NCBI RefSeq assembly: GCF_028682475.1
Contig: NZ_JANHLE010000024.1
Coordinates: forward strand, 23,132 to 87,131
Direction: 5' to 3'
DNA length: 64,000 nt
From: Pseudomonas putida
GTDB taxonomy: Bacteria; Pseudomonadota; Gammaproteobacteria; Pseudomonadales; Pseudomonadaceae
How positions within the stretch are numbered: position 1 is the stretch's first letter; each line of letters starts with the position of its first letter. The notes beneath the pieces are model-generated. The model had not been told where the DNA came from. It saw nothing but the letters and a program-made list of their open reading frames with translations, and ran no database searches. Shown here in pieces: positions 50,279 to 58,997 of the stretch. A program made the translations under genes and the position numbers.

Positions 50279-50350
50279 GGTGGGAGCGGGCTTGCCCCGC
50301 GATTGCGATTTGACTATTACATCGCATCGCGGGGCAAGCCCGCTCCCACC
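50279..50350. repeat. REP pair, GCGGGGCAAGCCCGC family
   Basis: GGTGGGAGCGGGCTTGCCCC and mirror arm with a 28-base centre, between convergent thyA and the small-gene operon. Confidence 0.9.
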
Positions 50351-50356
50351 GGTGGG

Positions 50357-50620
50357 TCAAGCCTTCTTCATCCCCAGCCCGACATCATCGATGATCGCCT
50401 TGGCGAATTCGTTGAGAAAATAAGCGGCCCACAACATCTCGCCGTCTTCATCCAGGAGCCCCGCCTCGATCAGCTTGTGCACACAACCCAGCACGGTTGA
50501 GGCCTGCTCCAGCGCGTAGTCACACGGCACATCCGGCGCAATGCGAAACAGCCCCATGGGCGCTTGCTCGCTGCGGATGAAATCCACCACGCCTACGGTC
50601 TTGCCGGTCTCCAGGCTCAT
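50357..50620 (-). CDS. DUF3077-like small protein
   Basis: An 87-residue soluble, acidic protein: TGKTVGVVDFIRSEQAPMGL, then LFRIAPDVPCDYALEQASTV, LGCVHKLIEAGLLDE and AAYFLNEFAKAIIDDVG. I recall this pattern from the Pseudomonas DUF3077 family; no function is known. The start overlaps the stop of the upstream gene as ATGA, and AAGGAG is 7 bases before it, so it is translationally coupled as the second gene of the leader B operon. Confidence 0.78.
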   Translation of the reverse strand: MSLETGKTVGVVDFIRSEQAPMGLFRIAPDVPCDYALEQASTVLGCVHKLIEAGLLDEDGEMLWAAYFLNEFAKAIIDDVGLGMKKA

Positions 50621-50877
50621 GGCTTCACTCCTTGCAGCTTGCACAACGCATGCTCAACCAGCGCCCTGGCCATTTCGGCCGAATGCAGCACATTCACCAG
50701 CATGCCCTGGCCGGGTTCATTGGCGTGGGCGCGGCAGAATTCGTCGGTGGTTTCGTGGATGCCGCGCAGGAGTTCGCTGGCGAAGGCCAGGGAATCTGGG
50801 GGGATGAGGTCGCTGTGGATGGAAAAGTAGGGGGTGGTAATGAGGGAATTTGGTGGGTCAGGGACAATCTTTTTCAT
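50617..50877 (-). CDS. Small Pseudomonas-type protein, MKKIVPDPP family
   Basis: An 86-residue soluble protein paralogous to the truncated one at 1-267: identical MKKIVPDPP start and a matching VLHSAEMARALVE block near the C terminus. It resembles DUF3077/DUF6124 helical proteins; the role is unknown. The ATG at 50875-50877 has TAGGAG 7 bases before it. That ribosome site lies in CCTAGGA, which is complementary to TCCTAGG within leader B. The gene is thus a likely target of the structured leader. Confidence 0.78.
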   Translation of the reverse strand: MKKIVPDPPNSLITTPYFSIHSDLIPPDSLAFASELLRGIHETTDEFCRAHANEPGQGMLVNVLHSAEMARALVEHALCKLQGVKP

Positions 50878-50916
50878 GGCGTAACTCCTAGGATCAGACA
50901 GGAGCTACCTCCCAGT

Positions 50917-51072
50917 CCCTCTCACAGGAGTAGGGTGGCAGCCGCACGCGGGGTGAGAGACCGAAGACCTAGGAACCCGGCCAGACAAAAGTCTGCCCGC
51001 GCACGGCTGCCATGACAACGCTGCCATTAGGTCAGGGCGGGCTCTCACACCCGGTCGCCAATATGGACGACC
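50917..51072 (-). ncRNA. Structured leader element, copy B
   Basis: The same architecture as 302-459, read leftward: hairpin (51053-51072, GGTCG/CGACC), P1 5' arm (51042-51052, GGGTGTGAGAG), P2 5' arm (51028-51033, GACCTA), P3 5' arm (50996-51011), P4 hairpin (50982-50995, CAGAC-TTTT-GTCTG), P2 3' arm (50966-50971), P1 3' arm (50951-50959, CTCTCACCC), P3 3' arm (50937-50952, 16 bp with two G-U), and a second P1 5' copy TGTGAGAGGG (50917-50926). P1 differs from copy A at three consecutive-region base pairs, all compensated; P2 is entirely different yet still paired. The ATG is 39 bases beyond the end. Confidence 0.65.
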
Positions 51073-51182
51073 CGAGGAAACTAGCCCTGATGCACTTTCT
51101 CAACAATAGAGAAAACACGGCAGCGTGCGTAGGATAGTTCCGAAAGTATCCAAACCTGAAGCTTTAGATAGTTTCGACAGGA
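51073..51182. other. Short gap between leader B and cadR
   Basis: It holds a small AT-rich inverted repeat (TTTCTC...GAGAAA, near 51097-51114) that may be part of the leader B promoter or a weak terminator of cadR. No gene is seen. Confidence 0.35.
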
Positions 51183-51626
51183 TCAGTGCCCGTGGCTCCT
51201 GCCCACATGCGAATGCTCCGCCTCCGGCGCCGTCACCGCACCATTGACCTCCAGGTGCTGCAGGATCGAGCACTGCACCTCTTTGGAATGACAATGCTGG
51301 CGCAGCTCCAGCAGTTGCGCCTGCAACGCCTGCAACCCGTCGATTCGCGCCTTCACATGCTGGATATGCTCGTCGATCAGGGCGTTGACGCTTTCACACT
51401 GGTCATCCGGGCTGTCGCGCAGGCGCAGCAGGCTGCGGATTTCTTCCAGGGTCATGTCGAGGGTGCGGCAGTTGCGGATGAAGGTCAGGCGCTCGACGTG
51501 GGCCTGGGTGTACATCCGGTAATTGCCCTCGCTGCGCGCCGGTTCCGGCAGCAGGTTTTCCCGCTCGTAATAACGAATGGTTTCCACCGCGCAGTCGGTG
51601 GCCTTGGCCAGTTCTCCGATCTTCAT
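51183..51626 (-). CDS. cadR: MerR-family cadmium/lead regulator
   Basis: A metal-responsive activator of 147 residues. The N-terminal MerR helix-turn-helix reads MKIGELAKATDCAVETIRYYERENLLPEP. The dimer helix ends in the metal site: Cys77, Cys112 and Cys119 match the three Cys of P. putida CadR. The His-rich tail HSHVGRSHGH gives the second metal site known for CadR. The ATG at 51626 is the family start. It is divergent from cadA and binds the operator between the two genes. Confidence 0.94.
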   Translation of the reverse strand: MKIGELAKATDCAVETIRYYERENLLPEPARSEGNYRMYTQAHVERLTFIRNCRTLDMTLEEIRSLLRLRDSPDDQCESVNALIDEHIQHVKARIDGLQALQAQLLELRQHCHSKEVQCSILQHLEVNGAVTAPEAEHSHVGRSHGH

Positions 51627-51649
51627 CTGAAAATACCTCGGCAGGTTGC

Positions 51650-51680
51650 TTGACCCTATAGTGGCTACAGGGTGTTCACT
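51650..51680 (+). promoter_or_regulatory. cadA promoter and CadR operator
   Basis: TTGACC (-35) at 51650-51655 and TTCACT (possible -10) at 51675-51680 are separated by 19 bp, the long spacer of MerR-regulated promoters. The inverted repeat ACCCTATAG-TGG-CTACAGGGT (51653-51673) fills the spacer, as expected for a site that CadR untwists on metal binding. Confidence 0.85.
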
Positions 51681-51708
51681 TGGCAACAGGACATTTAAGG
51701 ATGAACCC

Positions 51709-53952
51709 ATGAACCAGCCTGTCAGCCATACCCCGGGTAAAGACCCGCATGATCACGCCAGCCACAAGCATGCCAAGCACGCCCACAGCTGCTGTTCCCA
51801 CGATGCCGCGCCGTCTCTGGTGCAACTGAGCGAGACTGCCAGCAGCAATGCACGCCTGAGCCGCTTTCGCATCGAGGCCATGGACTGCCCGACCGAACAG
51901 ACCCTGATCCAGAACAAGCTGGGCAAGCTGGCGGGAGTCGAGCAGCTGGAGTTCAACCTGATCAACCGCATTCTCGGGGTGCGCCACACCCATAGCGATA
52001 CCCTGACCATCGAGCAGGCCGTCGCTTCGCTGGGCATGCAGGCCGAGCCACTGACCGAGAGCAGCGAAGAACCTGCCGCGCCGCCGGCGCCGGGGAAAAA
52101 GCATTGGTGGCCATTGGCGCTGTCCGGGATTGCGGCCATTGCCGCCGAAGGCATTCACTTCGCCGAGCTGGCGCCTTCCTGGGTGGTCGCGCTGGTGGCG
52201 TTGGTGTCGATCCTCAGCTGTGGCTTAGGCACTTACAAAAAGGGCTGGATCGCCCTGAAGAACCGCAACCTGAACATCAACGCATTGATGAGCATCGCCG
52301 TCACCGGCGCCGTGCTGATCGGCCAGTGGCCGGAAGCGGCGATGGTGATGTTTCTGTTTACCGTTGCCGAGCTGATCGAAGCGCGCTCGCTGGACCGTGC
52401 GCGCAATGCGATTGGCGGGCTGATGCAACTGAGCCCGGACATGGCCACGGTGCAGCAGGCCGATGGTCAGTGGCGTGAGGTCGAGGTCAAGCAGGTGGCG
52501 CTGGGGGCGCTGGTACGCGTGCGCCCCGGTGAGCGTATCGGCCTGGACGGCGAAGTGGTCAGTGGTCAGTCGAGCATCGATCAGGCGCCGATTACCGGTG
52601 AGAGCCTGCCGGTGGAAAAGGGGCCGGGCGACAAGGTCTTCGCCGGTACCATCAACCAGGCCGGTGCCCTTGAGTACCGGGTAACAGCAGCTGCCGGGCA
52701 GTCGACCCTGGCGCGCATCATCAAGGCAGTTGAAGAGGCCCAGAGCGCCCGCGCACCAACTCAGCGTTTCGTTGACCAGTTCTCGCGGATCTACACCCCG
52801 GCGGTGTTCGCCTTTGCCCTGGCGGTTGCGGTGATTCCACCGCTGTTCATGGCTGGCGCCTGGTTCGACTGGATCTACCGCGCCCTGGTGTTGCTGGTAG
52901 TAGCCTGCCCATGCGCGCTGGTAATTTCCACCCCGGTGACCATCGTCAGCGGTCTGGCTGCAGCGGCGCGTAAAGGTATTCTGGTCAAGGGCGGGGTGTA
53001 CCTGGAGGGCGGGCGCAAGCTCGACTTCCTGGCGCTGGACAAGACCGGCACCATCACCCACGGCAAACCGGTGCAGACCGATCATGTCGTGCTTGAGCCG
53101 CTGTTCGAAGGCCGCGCTCAGGCGCTGGCTGCCAGCCTGGCGGACCGTTCCGATCACCCGGTGTCGCGTGCTATTGCGGTATATGCCAACGCGCAGCAAC
53201 TGGCCCTGAGTGAAGTCGCGGCGTTCGAAGCCCTGGCCGGCCGCGGTGTGCGCGGCGAGATCGACGGCGAGCTGTATCACCTGGGCAACCATCGCCTGGT
53301 CGAAGAGCTGGGCCTGTGCTCACCGCAGCTTGAAGCACAGCTCGATGCCCTGGAACGTCAGGGCAAGACCGTGGTGCTACTGCTCGACAAGTCCGGCCCG
53401 CTGGCCCTGTTCGCTGTGGCCGACACGGTCAAGGACAGCAGCCGCGAGGCGATTGCCGAACTGCATGAGCTGGGTATCAAGACTGTCATGCTCACCGGCG
53501 ACAATCCCCACACCGCGCAAGCTATTGCCGCTCAGGTGGGTATCGATCAGGCCCATGGCAACCTGCTGCCGGCCGACAAGCTCAAGACCATCGAGGATCT
53601 GTACGCGCAAGGGCATCGGGTCGGTATGGTCGGCGACGGCATCAACGACGCCCCGGCACTGGCCCGTTCGGAAATCGGCTTTGCCATGGCCGCGGCCGGT
53701 ACCGACACGGCCATCGAAACTGCCGACGTGGCGCTGATGGATGATGACTTGCGCAAAATCCCGGCGTTCGTCAGGCTCTCGCGCCAGACGGCGGCGATCC
53801 TGACCCAGAACATCGTGCTGGCGCTGGGGATCAAGGCGATTTTTCTGGCGATCACCTTCGCCGGTATGGCAACCATGTGGATGGCGGTGTTCGCCGATAT
53901 GGGCGTGAGCTTGTTGGTGGTCTTCAACGGCCTGCGCCTGCTGCGAAAATAG
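51709..53952 (+). CDS. cadA: Cadmium/zinc/lead-exporting P1B-ATPase
   Basis: An inner-membrane pump of 747 residues expelling Cd, Zn or Pb ions. The first 35 residues are rich in His and Cys (HDHASHKHAKHAHSCCSH). One heavy-metal-associated domain follows (about 48-115, with MDCPTEQ in place of the usual GMDCxxC). The membrane metal site is CPC in VVACPCALVIS, the phosphorylated Asp in ALDKTGTITHG, hinge VGDGINDAPAL. The ATG at 51709 has AAGGA 7 bases before it; a three-codon frame (51701-51712) overlaps this start. Transcribed from the CadR operator. Confidence 0.94.
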   Translation: MNQPVSHTPGKDPHDHASHKHAKHAHSCCSHDAAPSLVQLSETASSNARLSRFRIEAMDCPTEQTLIQNKLGKLAGVEQLEFNLINRILGVRHTHSDTLTIEQAVASLGMQAEPLTESSEEPAAPPAPGKKHWWPLALSGIAAIAAEGIHFAELAPSWVVALVALVSILSCGLGTYKKGWIALKNRNLNINALMSIAVTGAVLIGQWPEAAMVMFLFTVAELIEARSLDRARNAIGGLMQLSPDMATVQQADGQWREVEVKQVALGALVRVRPGERIGLDGEVVSGQSSIDQAPITGESLPVEKGPGDKVFAGTINQAGALEYRVTAAAGQSTLARIIKAVEEAQSARAPTQRFVDQFSRIYTPAVFAFALAVAVIPPLFMAGAWFDWIYRALVLLVVACPCALVISTPVTIVSGLAAAARKGILVKGGVYLEGGRKLDFLALDKTGTITHGKPVQTDHVVLEPLFEGRAQALAASLADRSDHPVSRAIAVYANAQQLALSEVAAFEALAGRGVRGEIDGELYHLGNHRLVEELGLCSPQLEAQLDALERQGKTVVLLLDKSGPLALFAVADTVKDSSREAIAELHELGIKTVMLTGDNPHTAQAIAAQVGIDQAHGNLLPADKLKTIEDLYAQGHRVGMVGDGINDAPALARSEIGFAMAAAGTDTAIETADVALMDDDLRKIPAFVRLSRQTAAILTQNIVLALGIKAIFLAITFAGMATMWMAVFADMGVSLLVVFNGLRLLRK

Positions 53953-53959
53953 GGGATGT

Positions 53960-54829
53960 ATGTTGAGTTCCGAGTTGAAAGCCTTCTACATGGTTGCCCG
54001 CCTGGGCAGCATTACCCTGGCGGCGAAGAAACTCGGGCTTAGCCAACCAACAGTCACCACGCAGATCCGCAACCTGGAAAGCCAGTACGCGGTGGAGCTG
54101 TTCTACCGTGGCGGCCGGCGCCTGACCCTCAGCGATGACGGCGCGCGGCTGTTGCCGATGGTCAAGACCCTGTTGCAGCAGGAAGCCGATATCGAGTTCT
54201 TCCTGCGCAACAGTGGTCAGGGTCAGGGCAGTTTGCGCATTGCTGCCACTGCGCCGTATTACATCCTCGATCTGGTGAAGATCTTTCGCGAGCGTTTGCC
54301 GCAAGTGGAGGTTTCGGTGGAAATCGGCAACTCCCAGCAGGTGCTGGAGTTGTTGGAAGACTATCGGGTGGACCTTGCAGCTTCGTCGCAACTGGTTGAA
54401 GACGCGCGTCTGGTACGCCGGGTGCTGGGCACCGACCCGTTGGTGGTGGCGGTGCACCGCAATCATCCATTGGCCAGTCGTGAATCGCTGCCGCTGTCGG
54501 CGCTGGCCGGGCACTGCCTGCTGGTGCGCGAGCAAGGCTCGACCACCCGTAAGCTGACCGAGCAGATGCTGGAAGAGGCGGGGGTTAAAGTGGGGTCGAT
54601 TCTGGAGATCGGCAGCCGCGAGTCGATACGCGAAGCGGTGTTGCGCAATATCGGTATCAGCCTCATCGCTCGCCATGAAGTGCCGCATAACCCTGAGCTG
54701 CGGGTGTTGAGCCTGGAGAATGCGCCAGTGATGCATGAGTACCTGTATTGCCTGAAGGAGCGCAGGCAGGCGCGGCTGCCAGCAGCTTTTCTGGGGTTGG
54801 CGCAGGAAGTATCGGCTGTGGAAATTTGA
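53960..54829 (+). CDS. LysR-family regulator
   Basis: A 289-residue LysR-type regulator with N-terminal winged helix-turn-helix (FYMVARLGSITLAAKKLGLSQPTVTTQI) and a periplasmic-binding-like effector domain (about 90-289). It begins 7 bases after cadA but points toward the phosphonate module, starting 190 bases downstream, which it most likely controls. Proteins of this type accompany 2-aminoethylphosphonate gene clusters. An effector cannot be named. ATG preceded by GGGGA. Confidence 0.88.
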   Translation: MLSSELKAFYMVARLGSITLAAKKLGLSQPTVTTQIRNLESQYAVELFYRGGRRLTLSDDGARLLPMVKTLLQQEADIEFFLRNSGQGQGSLRIAATAPYYILDLVKIFRERLPQVEVSVEIGNSQQVLELLEDYRVDLAASSQLVEDARLVRRVLGTDPLVVAVHRNHPLASRESLPLSALAGHCLLVREQGSTTRKLTEQMLEEAGVKVGSILEIGSRESIREAVLRNIGISLIARHEVPHNPELRVLSLENAPVMHEYLYCLKERRQARLPAAFLGLAQEVSAVEI

Positions 54830-54831
54830 AA

Positions 54832-54899
54832 CATCGCGGGGCAAGCCCGCTCCCACCGGGGGGGGCAGATCCCGGTGGGAGCGGGCTTGCCCCGCGATG
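54832..54899. repeat. REP pair, GCGGGGCAAGCCCGC family
   Basis: CATCGCGGGGCAAGCCCGCT and mirror arm around a G-rich 14-base centre, 3 bases past the lysR stop. Confidence 0.9.
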
Positions 54900-54993
54900 C
54901 TTTTAACTTAACCACACCCAAATCTGCCTATACCACTATCGCCATCTTTTGCTTCCCAGCCACAGAACCTTCGCATTACCTCCCTAGCATGGC

Positions 54994-55012
54994 CCTCATT
55001 CGTTCGATGAGG
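54994..55012 (+). promoter_or_regulatory. Inverted repeat at the start of the phosphonate transport operon
   Basis: CCTCAT and ATGAGG flank 7 bases; the second arm also supplies the ribosome site (GAGG) of the ATPase gene at 55020. It may be a translational hairpin or part of a LysR site. Confidence 0.35.
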
Positions 55013-55019
55013 TCCTGCC

Positions 55020-56084
55020 ATGAACACTCCGGTCGCAAACCCAGGCGCACAGATGAAAGTGCGCGGTATCCACAAGCGCTTCGGCGCCTTTACCGCCCTG
55101 CAGGATGTCTCCCTGGACATCGCCGCCGGTGAGCTGGTGTGTCTGCTGGGCCCGTCCGGCTGTGGCAAGACCACGCTACTGCGCTGTATCGCCGGCCTCG
55201 AGCGTCAGGACCGTGGCACCCTGTACATCGGTGATCGCGACATCTCCGACCTGCCGCCGCAGGCCCGTGATTACGGCATCCTGTTTCAGTCTTATGCACT
55301 GTTTCCGAACCTGACCGTCGAAGCCAACATCGCCTACGGCCTGGCCGGCAGCGGTCGTGACGAGGTGCGCCAGCGGGTGGCGCAGATGCTCGAGCTGGTC
55401 GGTCTGTCCGGCAGCGAGAAAAAATACCCCGGCCAGCTTTCCGGCGGTCAGCAACAACGGGTAGCCCTGGCCCGCGCCCTGGCTCCGGCACCTTCGTTGC
55501 TGCTGCTCGACGAGCCGATGTCGGCCCTCGATGCCCGCGTCCGTGAGCACCTGTGTACCGAGCTGCGCCAGCTGCAACGCCAGTTGGGCATCACCACCCT
55601 GATGGTTACCCACAACCAGGACGAAGCCATGCTCATGGCCGACCGTATCGCGGTGATGAACAACGGTCAGGTCGAGCAATACGCCACGCCCCAGGAAATC
55701 TACGACAAACCCGCCACGCCGTTCGTGGCCGAGTTCGTCGGTCAGGGCAACTGGCTGCCGTTCCAGCGCCACAGCGACAGCCATGCGCAGGTCGGTGCGC
55801 TGAACATGCGTCTGGCCGACGGCGCCGGTCAGGCCCGTAGCGGTCGTTTGTTCTGCCGCCCGGAAGCAATAAACGTCAACCCGCCGGTGCATGAAGAAAA
55901 CCTGTTCCCGGCGCGGGTGCGCGAGATCACTTTCCTCGGTAACCGCTGCCGCATGAGTTTCGAGTTCAACGAGCTGCCGGGCCACGCACTGTTGGCCGAA
56001 GTCGCGCCCGAGTCGATGCCGCGCCTGGGCTCACAGGACATCTGGGTCGCCCTGCCGCCGCGCAGCCTGCAGGTGTTTGCCTGA
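55020..56084 (+). CDS. ABC transporter ATPase, 2-aminoethylphosphonate type
   Basis: The ATP-binding subunit of an Fbp/PotA-like importer, 354 residues. Walker A GPSGCGKTT, signature LSGGQQQRVALARAL, Walker B LLLLDEPMSALD, H-loop VTHNQDEA; a C-terminal TOBE domain begins near residue 275. The gene set ATPase - double permease - binding protein beside phosphonate enzymes matches the predicted 2-aminoethylphosphonate transporter families. The permease gene follows at once. Confidence 0.88.
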   Translation: MNTPVANPGAQMKVRGIHKRFGAFTALQDVSLDIAAGELVCLLGPSGCGKTTLLRCIAGLERQDRGTLYIGDRDISDLPPQARDYGILFQSYALFPNLTVEANIAYGLAGSGRDEVRQRVAQMLELVGLSGSEKKYPGQLSGGQQQRVALARALAPAPSLLLLDEPMSALDARVREHLCTELRQLQRQLGITTLMVTHNQDEAMLMADRIAVMNNGQVEQYATPQEIYDKPATPFVAEFVGQGNWLPFQRHSDSHAQVGALNMRLADGAGQARSGRLFCRPEAINVNPPVHEENLFPARVREITFLGNRCRMSFEFNELPGHALLAEVAPESMPRLGSQDIWVALPPRSLQVFA

Positions 56085-56085
56085 G

Positions 56086-57810
56086 ATGGCCGCGCCAATG
56101 GCCATGCCGATCGCGCAGGCGAAGGCAGCACAGCACTCCGGCGCTTCACTGGGTGATCGACTATTCGTGGTCGGCGGTAAAGGGTTGCTGCTGCTTCTGC
56201 TGACAGTCGCGGTGTTGATGCCGTTGCTGGCGATTTTCTGGCGAGGTTTCAGCAGCGATGCCGGGCAGGGCGGTGGTCTGGTCGCCGCACGAGAATTGTT
56301 TGCCAGCGCCAACTTTCACTGGCTGCTAGGCAACAGCCTCAAGGTCTCGCTCAGCGTCGCCGCGATTGTCGTGCCGCTGGCCTACCTGTTCGCCTATGCC
56401 TTGCAACGCACACTGATCCCCGGCAAACGCATCTGGCGCGGGATCTCGCTGCTGCCGTTGCTGGCCCCGTCGATGCTGCCGGCCATTGCCCTGGTATACC
56501 TGTTTGGAAATCAGGGCCTGCTGCGCGGGCTGCTCAGCGACAACATCTATGGCTTCTGGGGCATTGTCCTCGGTGAAGCCATCTACACCTTTCCCCATGC
56601 CCTGATGATCCTGCTGTCGGCGCTGTCGCTGGCCGATGCGCGCCTGTTCGATGCTGCCTCGAGCATGGGCGCCGGTCCCTGGCGCGCCTTCCACAGCATC
56701 ACCTGGCCGGCCACCCGCCAGGCCGTGTTCGCCGCGTTCTGTCTGGTGTTCACCCTGACCATCACCGATTTCGGCGTGCCGGTGGTGGTCGGTGGCGACT
56801 ATCAGGTGCTGGCGCTGGAGGCCTATAAAGCGGTAGTCGGCCAGCAGCAATTCGGTCGCGGTGCCTTGATCGGCATGGTCCTGCTGGTGCCAGCGCTGCT
56901 CAGCTTCACCGTCGATGCCTGGCTGCGCCGCCGTCAGCGCGATGCCATGAGTGGCAGGGCCCAGGTGTTCGTGCCGCAGCCGTCGCGCCGTCGCGATACC
57001 TGGTTCCTGGCCGTGGTGCTGATGGTTTGCGCGGTGTTGCTGCTGGTGGTGGGCATGGCGGTGTATTCGTCGCTGGTGACCTTCTGGCCTTACAACATGA
57101 CTTTGTCGCTCAAGCACTATCAGTTCGATGAAACCGCTGGCGGTGGCTGGCTGGCTTACACCAACAGTCTGACCATGGCGCTGGGAACCGCATTGATCGG
57201 CAGCGCGGTGATCTTCACCGGCGCCTACCTGATGGAAAAGACCAAGGGCCAGCGCGCGCTCAACCTGGTGCTGCGCTTGCTCAGCTTCGTGCCGATGGCG
57301 GTACCCGGCCTGGTTCTGGGCCTGGGCTACGTGTTCTTCTTCAACCTCACCAGCAACCCCCTGCATGTGTTCTACGGCAGCATGGCGCTGTTGGTGGTGT
57401 GCACCATTGCTCACTATCTGACCACCGCGCAGATGACCGCGACCACCGCCCTGCGCCAGCTCGACGGTGAATTCGAAGCCGCTGCGCTGTCGCTCAAGGC
57501 GCCGCTGTACCGGCACTTCCTGCGGGTCACCGTACCGATCTGCCTGCCGGCGCTGCTGGACATCGTCCGCTACCTGTTCGTCTCGGCGATGACCACGGTG
57601 TCGGCGGCGATCTTCCTCTACAGCCCGGACACCATCCTTGCCGCCGTCGCCGTGTTGAACATGGACGATGCCGGCAACGTCGGCGGCGCGGCGGCGATGT
57701 CGACCCTGATCCTGCTGACCAGCGCCAGCGTGTCGCTGCTCCTGGCCTGGGCCTCGCGTGGCCTGCTGCAACGTTCCCAAGCCTGGCGCCAGCGCGCGCC
57801 GGGCCAGTGA
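56086..57810 (+). CDS. ABC transporter permease (fused double-domain), 2-aminoethylphosphonate type
   Basis: An inner-membrane permease of 574 residues with two fused binding-protein-dependent transport domains, about twelve helices. The first EAA loop is DAASSMGAGPWRAFHSITWP, the second EAAALSLKAPLYRHFLRVTVP. Such fusions are typical of the FbpB/PhnU2 group. ATG at 56086 lies one base after the ATPase stop; a second ATG at 56098 is possible, and no strong ribosome site decides. Confidence 0.87.
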   Translation: MAAPMAMPIAQAKAAQHSGASLGDRLFVVGGKGLLLLLLTVAVLMPLLAIFWRGFSSDAGQGGGLVAARELFASANFHWLLGNSLKVSLSVAAIVVPLAYLFAYALQRTLIPGKRIWRGISLLPLLAPSMLPAIALVYLFGNQGLLRGLLSDNIYGFWGIVLGEAIYTFPHALMILLSALSLADARLFDAASSMGAGPWRAFHSITWPATRQAVFAAFCLVFTLTITDFGVPVVVGGDYQVLALEAYKAVVGQQQFGRGALIGMVLLVPALLSFTVDAWLRRRQRDAMSGRAQVFVPQPSRRRDTWFLAVVLMVCAVLLLVVGMAVYSSLVTFWPYNMTLSLKHYQFDETAGGGWLAYTNSLTMALGTALIGSAVIFTGAYLMEKTKGQRALNLVLRLLSFVPMAVPGLVLGLGYVFFFNLTSNPLHVFYGSMALLVVCTIAHYLTTAQMTATTALRQLDGEFEAAALSLKAPLYRHFLRVTVPICLPALLDIVRYLFVSAMTTVSAAIFLYSPDTILAAVAVLNMDDAGNVGGAAAMSTLILLTSASVSLLLAWASRGLLQRSQAWRQRAPGQ

Positions 57811-57851
57811 TTGCCTTACCCAACCCTCGTACCGTTCAAAGGAACCGCATC

Positions 57852-58877
57852 ATGTTCAAGCCACTTGCTCTTGCCGCTGCCGTCCTCACTGCGTTCAGCC
57901 TGCAGGCCACTGCTGCCGACACCCAGCTGACGGTTTACACCGCACTCGAAGCCGAACAACTCAAGAGCTACAAGCAGGCCTTCGAAAAGGCCAACCCGGA
58001 TATCGAGATCAAGTGGGTACGTGATTCCACCGGCATCATCACCGCCAAGCTGCTGGCTGAAAAAGACCGTCCGCAGGCGGATGCGGTGTGGGGCCTGGCC
58101 GCTTCCAGCCTGGCGATCCTCGATCAGCAGGGCATGCTGCAGAGCTACGCGCCGAAGGATCTGGACAAGATCGGCGCAAACTACCGCGATGCCGCCAACC
58201 CACCGGCCTGGGTCGGCATGGACGTCTGGGCGGCGACCATCTGCTTCAACACCATCGAAGCCGAGAAGCAGGGCCTGACCAAACCGGTGAGCTGGCAGGA
58301 CCTGACCAAGCCTGAGTACAAGGGCAAGATCGTCATGCCGAACCCGGCGTCGTCCGGCACCGGCTTCCTCGATGTCAGCGCCTGGTTGCAGACCTTTGGC
58401 GAGAAGCAGGGCTGGGCGTACATGGACGGCCTGCACCAGAACATCGGCCAGTACGTTCACTCCGGTTCCAAGCCGTGCAAGCTGGCGGCGGCCGGTGAGT
58501 TCCCGATCGGTATCTCCTTCGAATACCCGGCCGTGCAGCTCAAGCGTCAGGGCGCACCTTTGGACATCGTCCTGCCGAAGGAAGGTTTGGGCTGGGAAAT
58601 CGAAGCCACCGCCGTGCTCAAGGGCAGCAAGCATGAAGACGCCGCCAAGCGCCTGGCCGACTTTTCGGCAAGCCCGGCAGCGATGGAGCTGTACAAGGAA
58701 AACTTCGCCGTGCTCGCCCAGCCGGGTATCGCCAAGCCGCAGACCGAACTGCCGGCTGACTACGAACAGCGCCTGATCAAGAACGACTTCGCCTGGGCCT
58801 CGCAGAACCGCGACAGCATCCTTGCCGAATGGCGCAAGCGCTATGACGGCAAGTCGGAGAAGGTGGCGCAACAGTAA
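57852..58877 (+). CDS. Periplasmic binding protein, 2-aminoethylphosphonate type
   Basis: A family 1 (iron/thiamine-like) solute receptor of 341 residues with signal peptide (cleavage near ATAAD, residue 22-23). Landmarks are LTVYTALEAEQLKSYKQAFEKANP, DSTGIITAKLLAEKDRPQADAVWGLA, NPASSGTGFLDVSAW and GISFEYPAV. The absence of the Tyr pair of iron-binding FbpA and the neighbouring PhnZ-like gene favour an organophosphonate ligand. AAAGGAA precedes the ATG. Confidence 0.87.
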   Translation: MFKPLALAAAVLTAFSLQATAADTQLTVYTALEAEQLKSYKQAFEKANPDIEIKWVRDSTGIITAKLLAEKDRPQADAVWGLAASSLAILDQQGMLQSYAPKDLDKIGANYRDAANPPAWVGMDVWAATICFNTIEAEKQGLTKPVSWQDLTKPEYKGKIVMPNPASSGTGFLDVSAWLQTFGEKQGWAYMDGLHQNIGQYVHSGSKPCKLAAAGEFPIGISFEYPAVQLKRQGAPLDIVLPKEGLGWEIEATAVLKGSKHEDAAKRLADFSASPAAMELYKENFAVLAQPGIAKPQTELPADYEQRLIKNDFAWASQNRDSILAEWRKRYDGKSEKVAQQ

Positions 58878-58891
58878 GACCGGGTTGGCTT

Positions 58892-58966
58892 CATCGCCGG
58901 CAAGGCCGGCTCCCACAAGGGCCAGGTGCTCTGGAAGTCTCTGTGGGAGCTGGCCTTGCCAGCGAT
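58892..58966. repeat. REP pair, GCCGGCAAGGCCGGC family
   Basis: CATCGCCGGCAAGGCCGGCT and an arm with GGGAGCTGGCCTTGCCAGCG, joined by about 23 bases. It lies inside the phosphonate module, between the transporter and enzyme genes, and ends 32 bases before the FAD gene. Confidence 0.88.
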
Positions 58967-58997
58967 AGGGCCACTGCAATTCTTGAAGGAATCTGAG

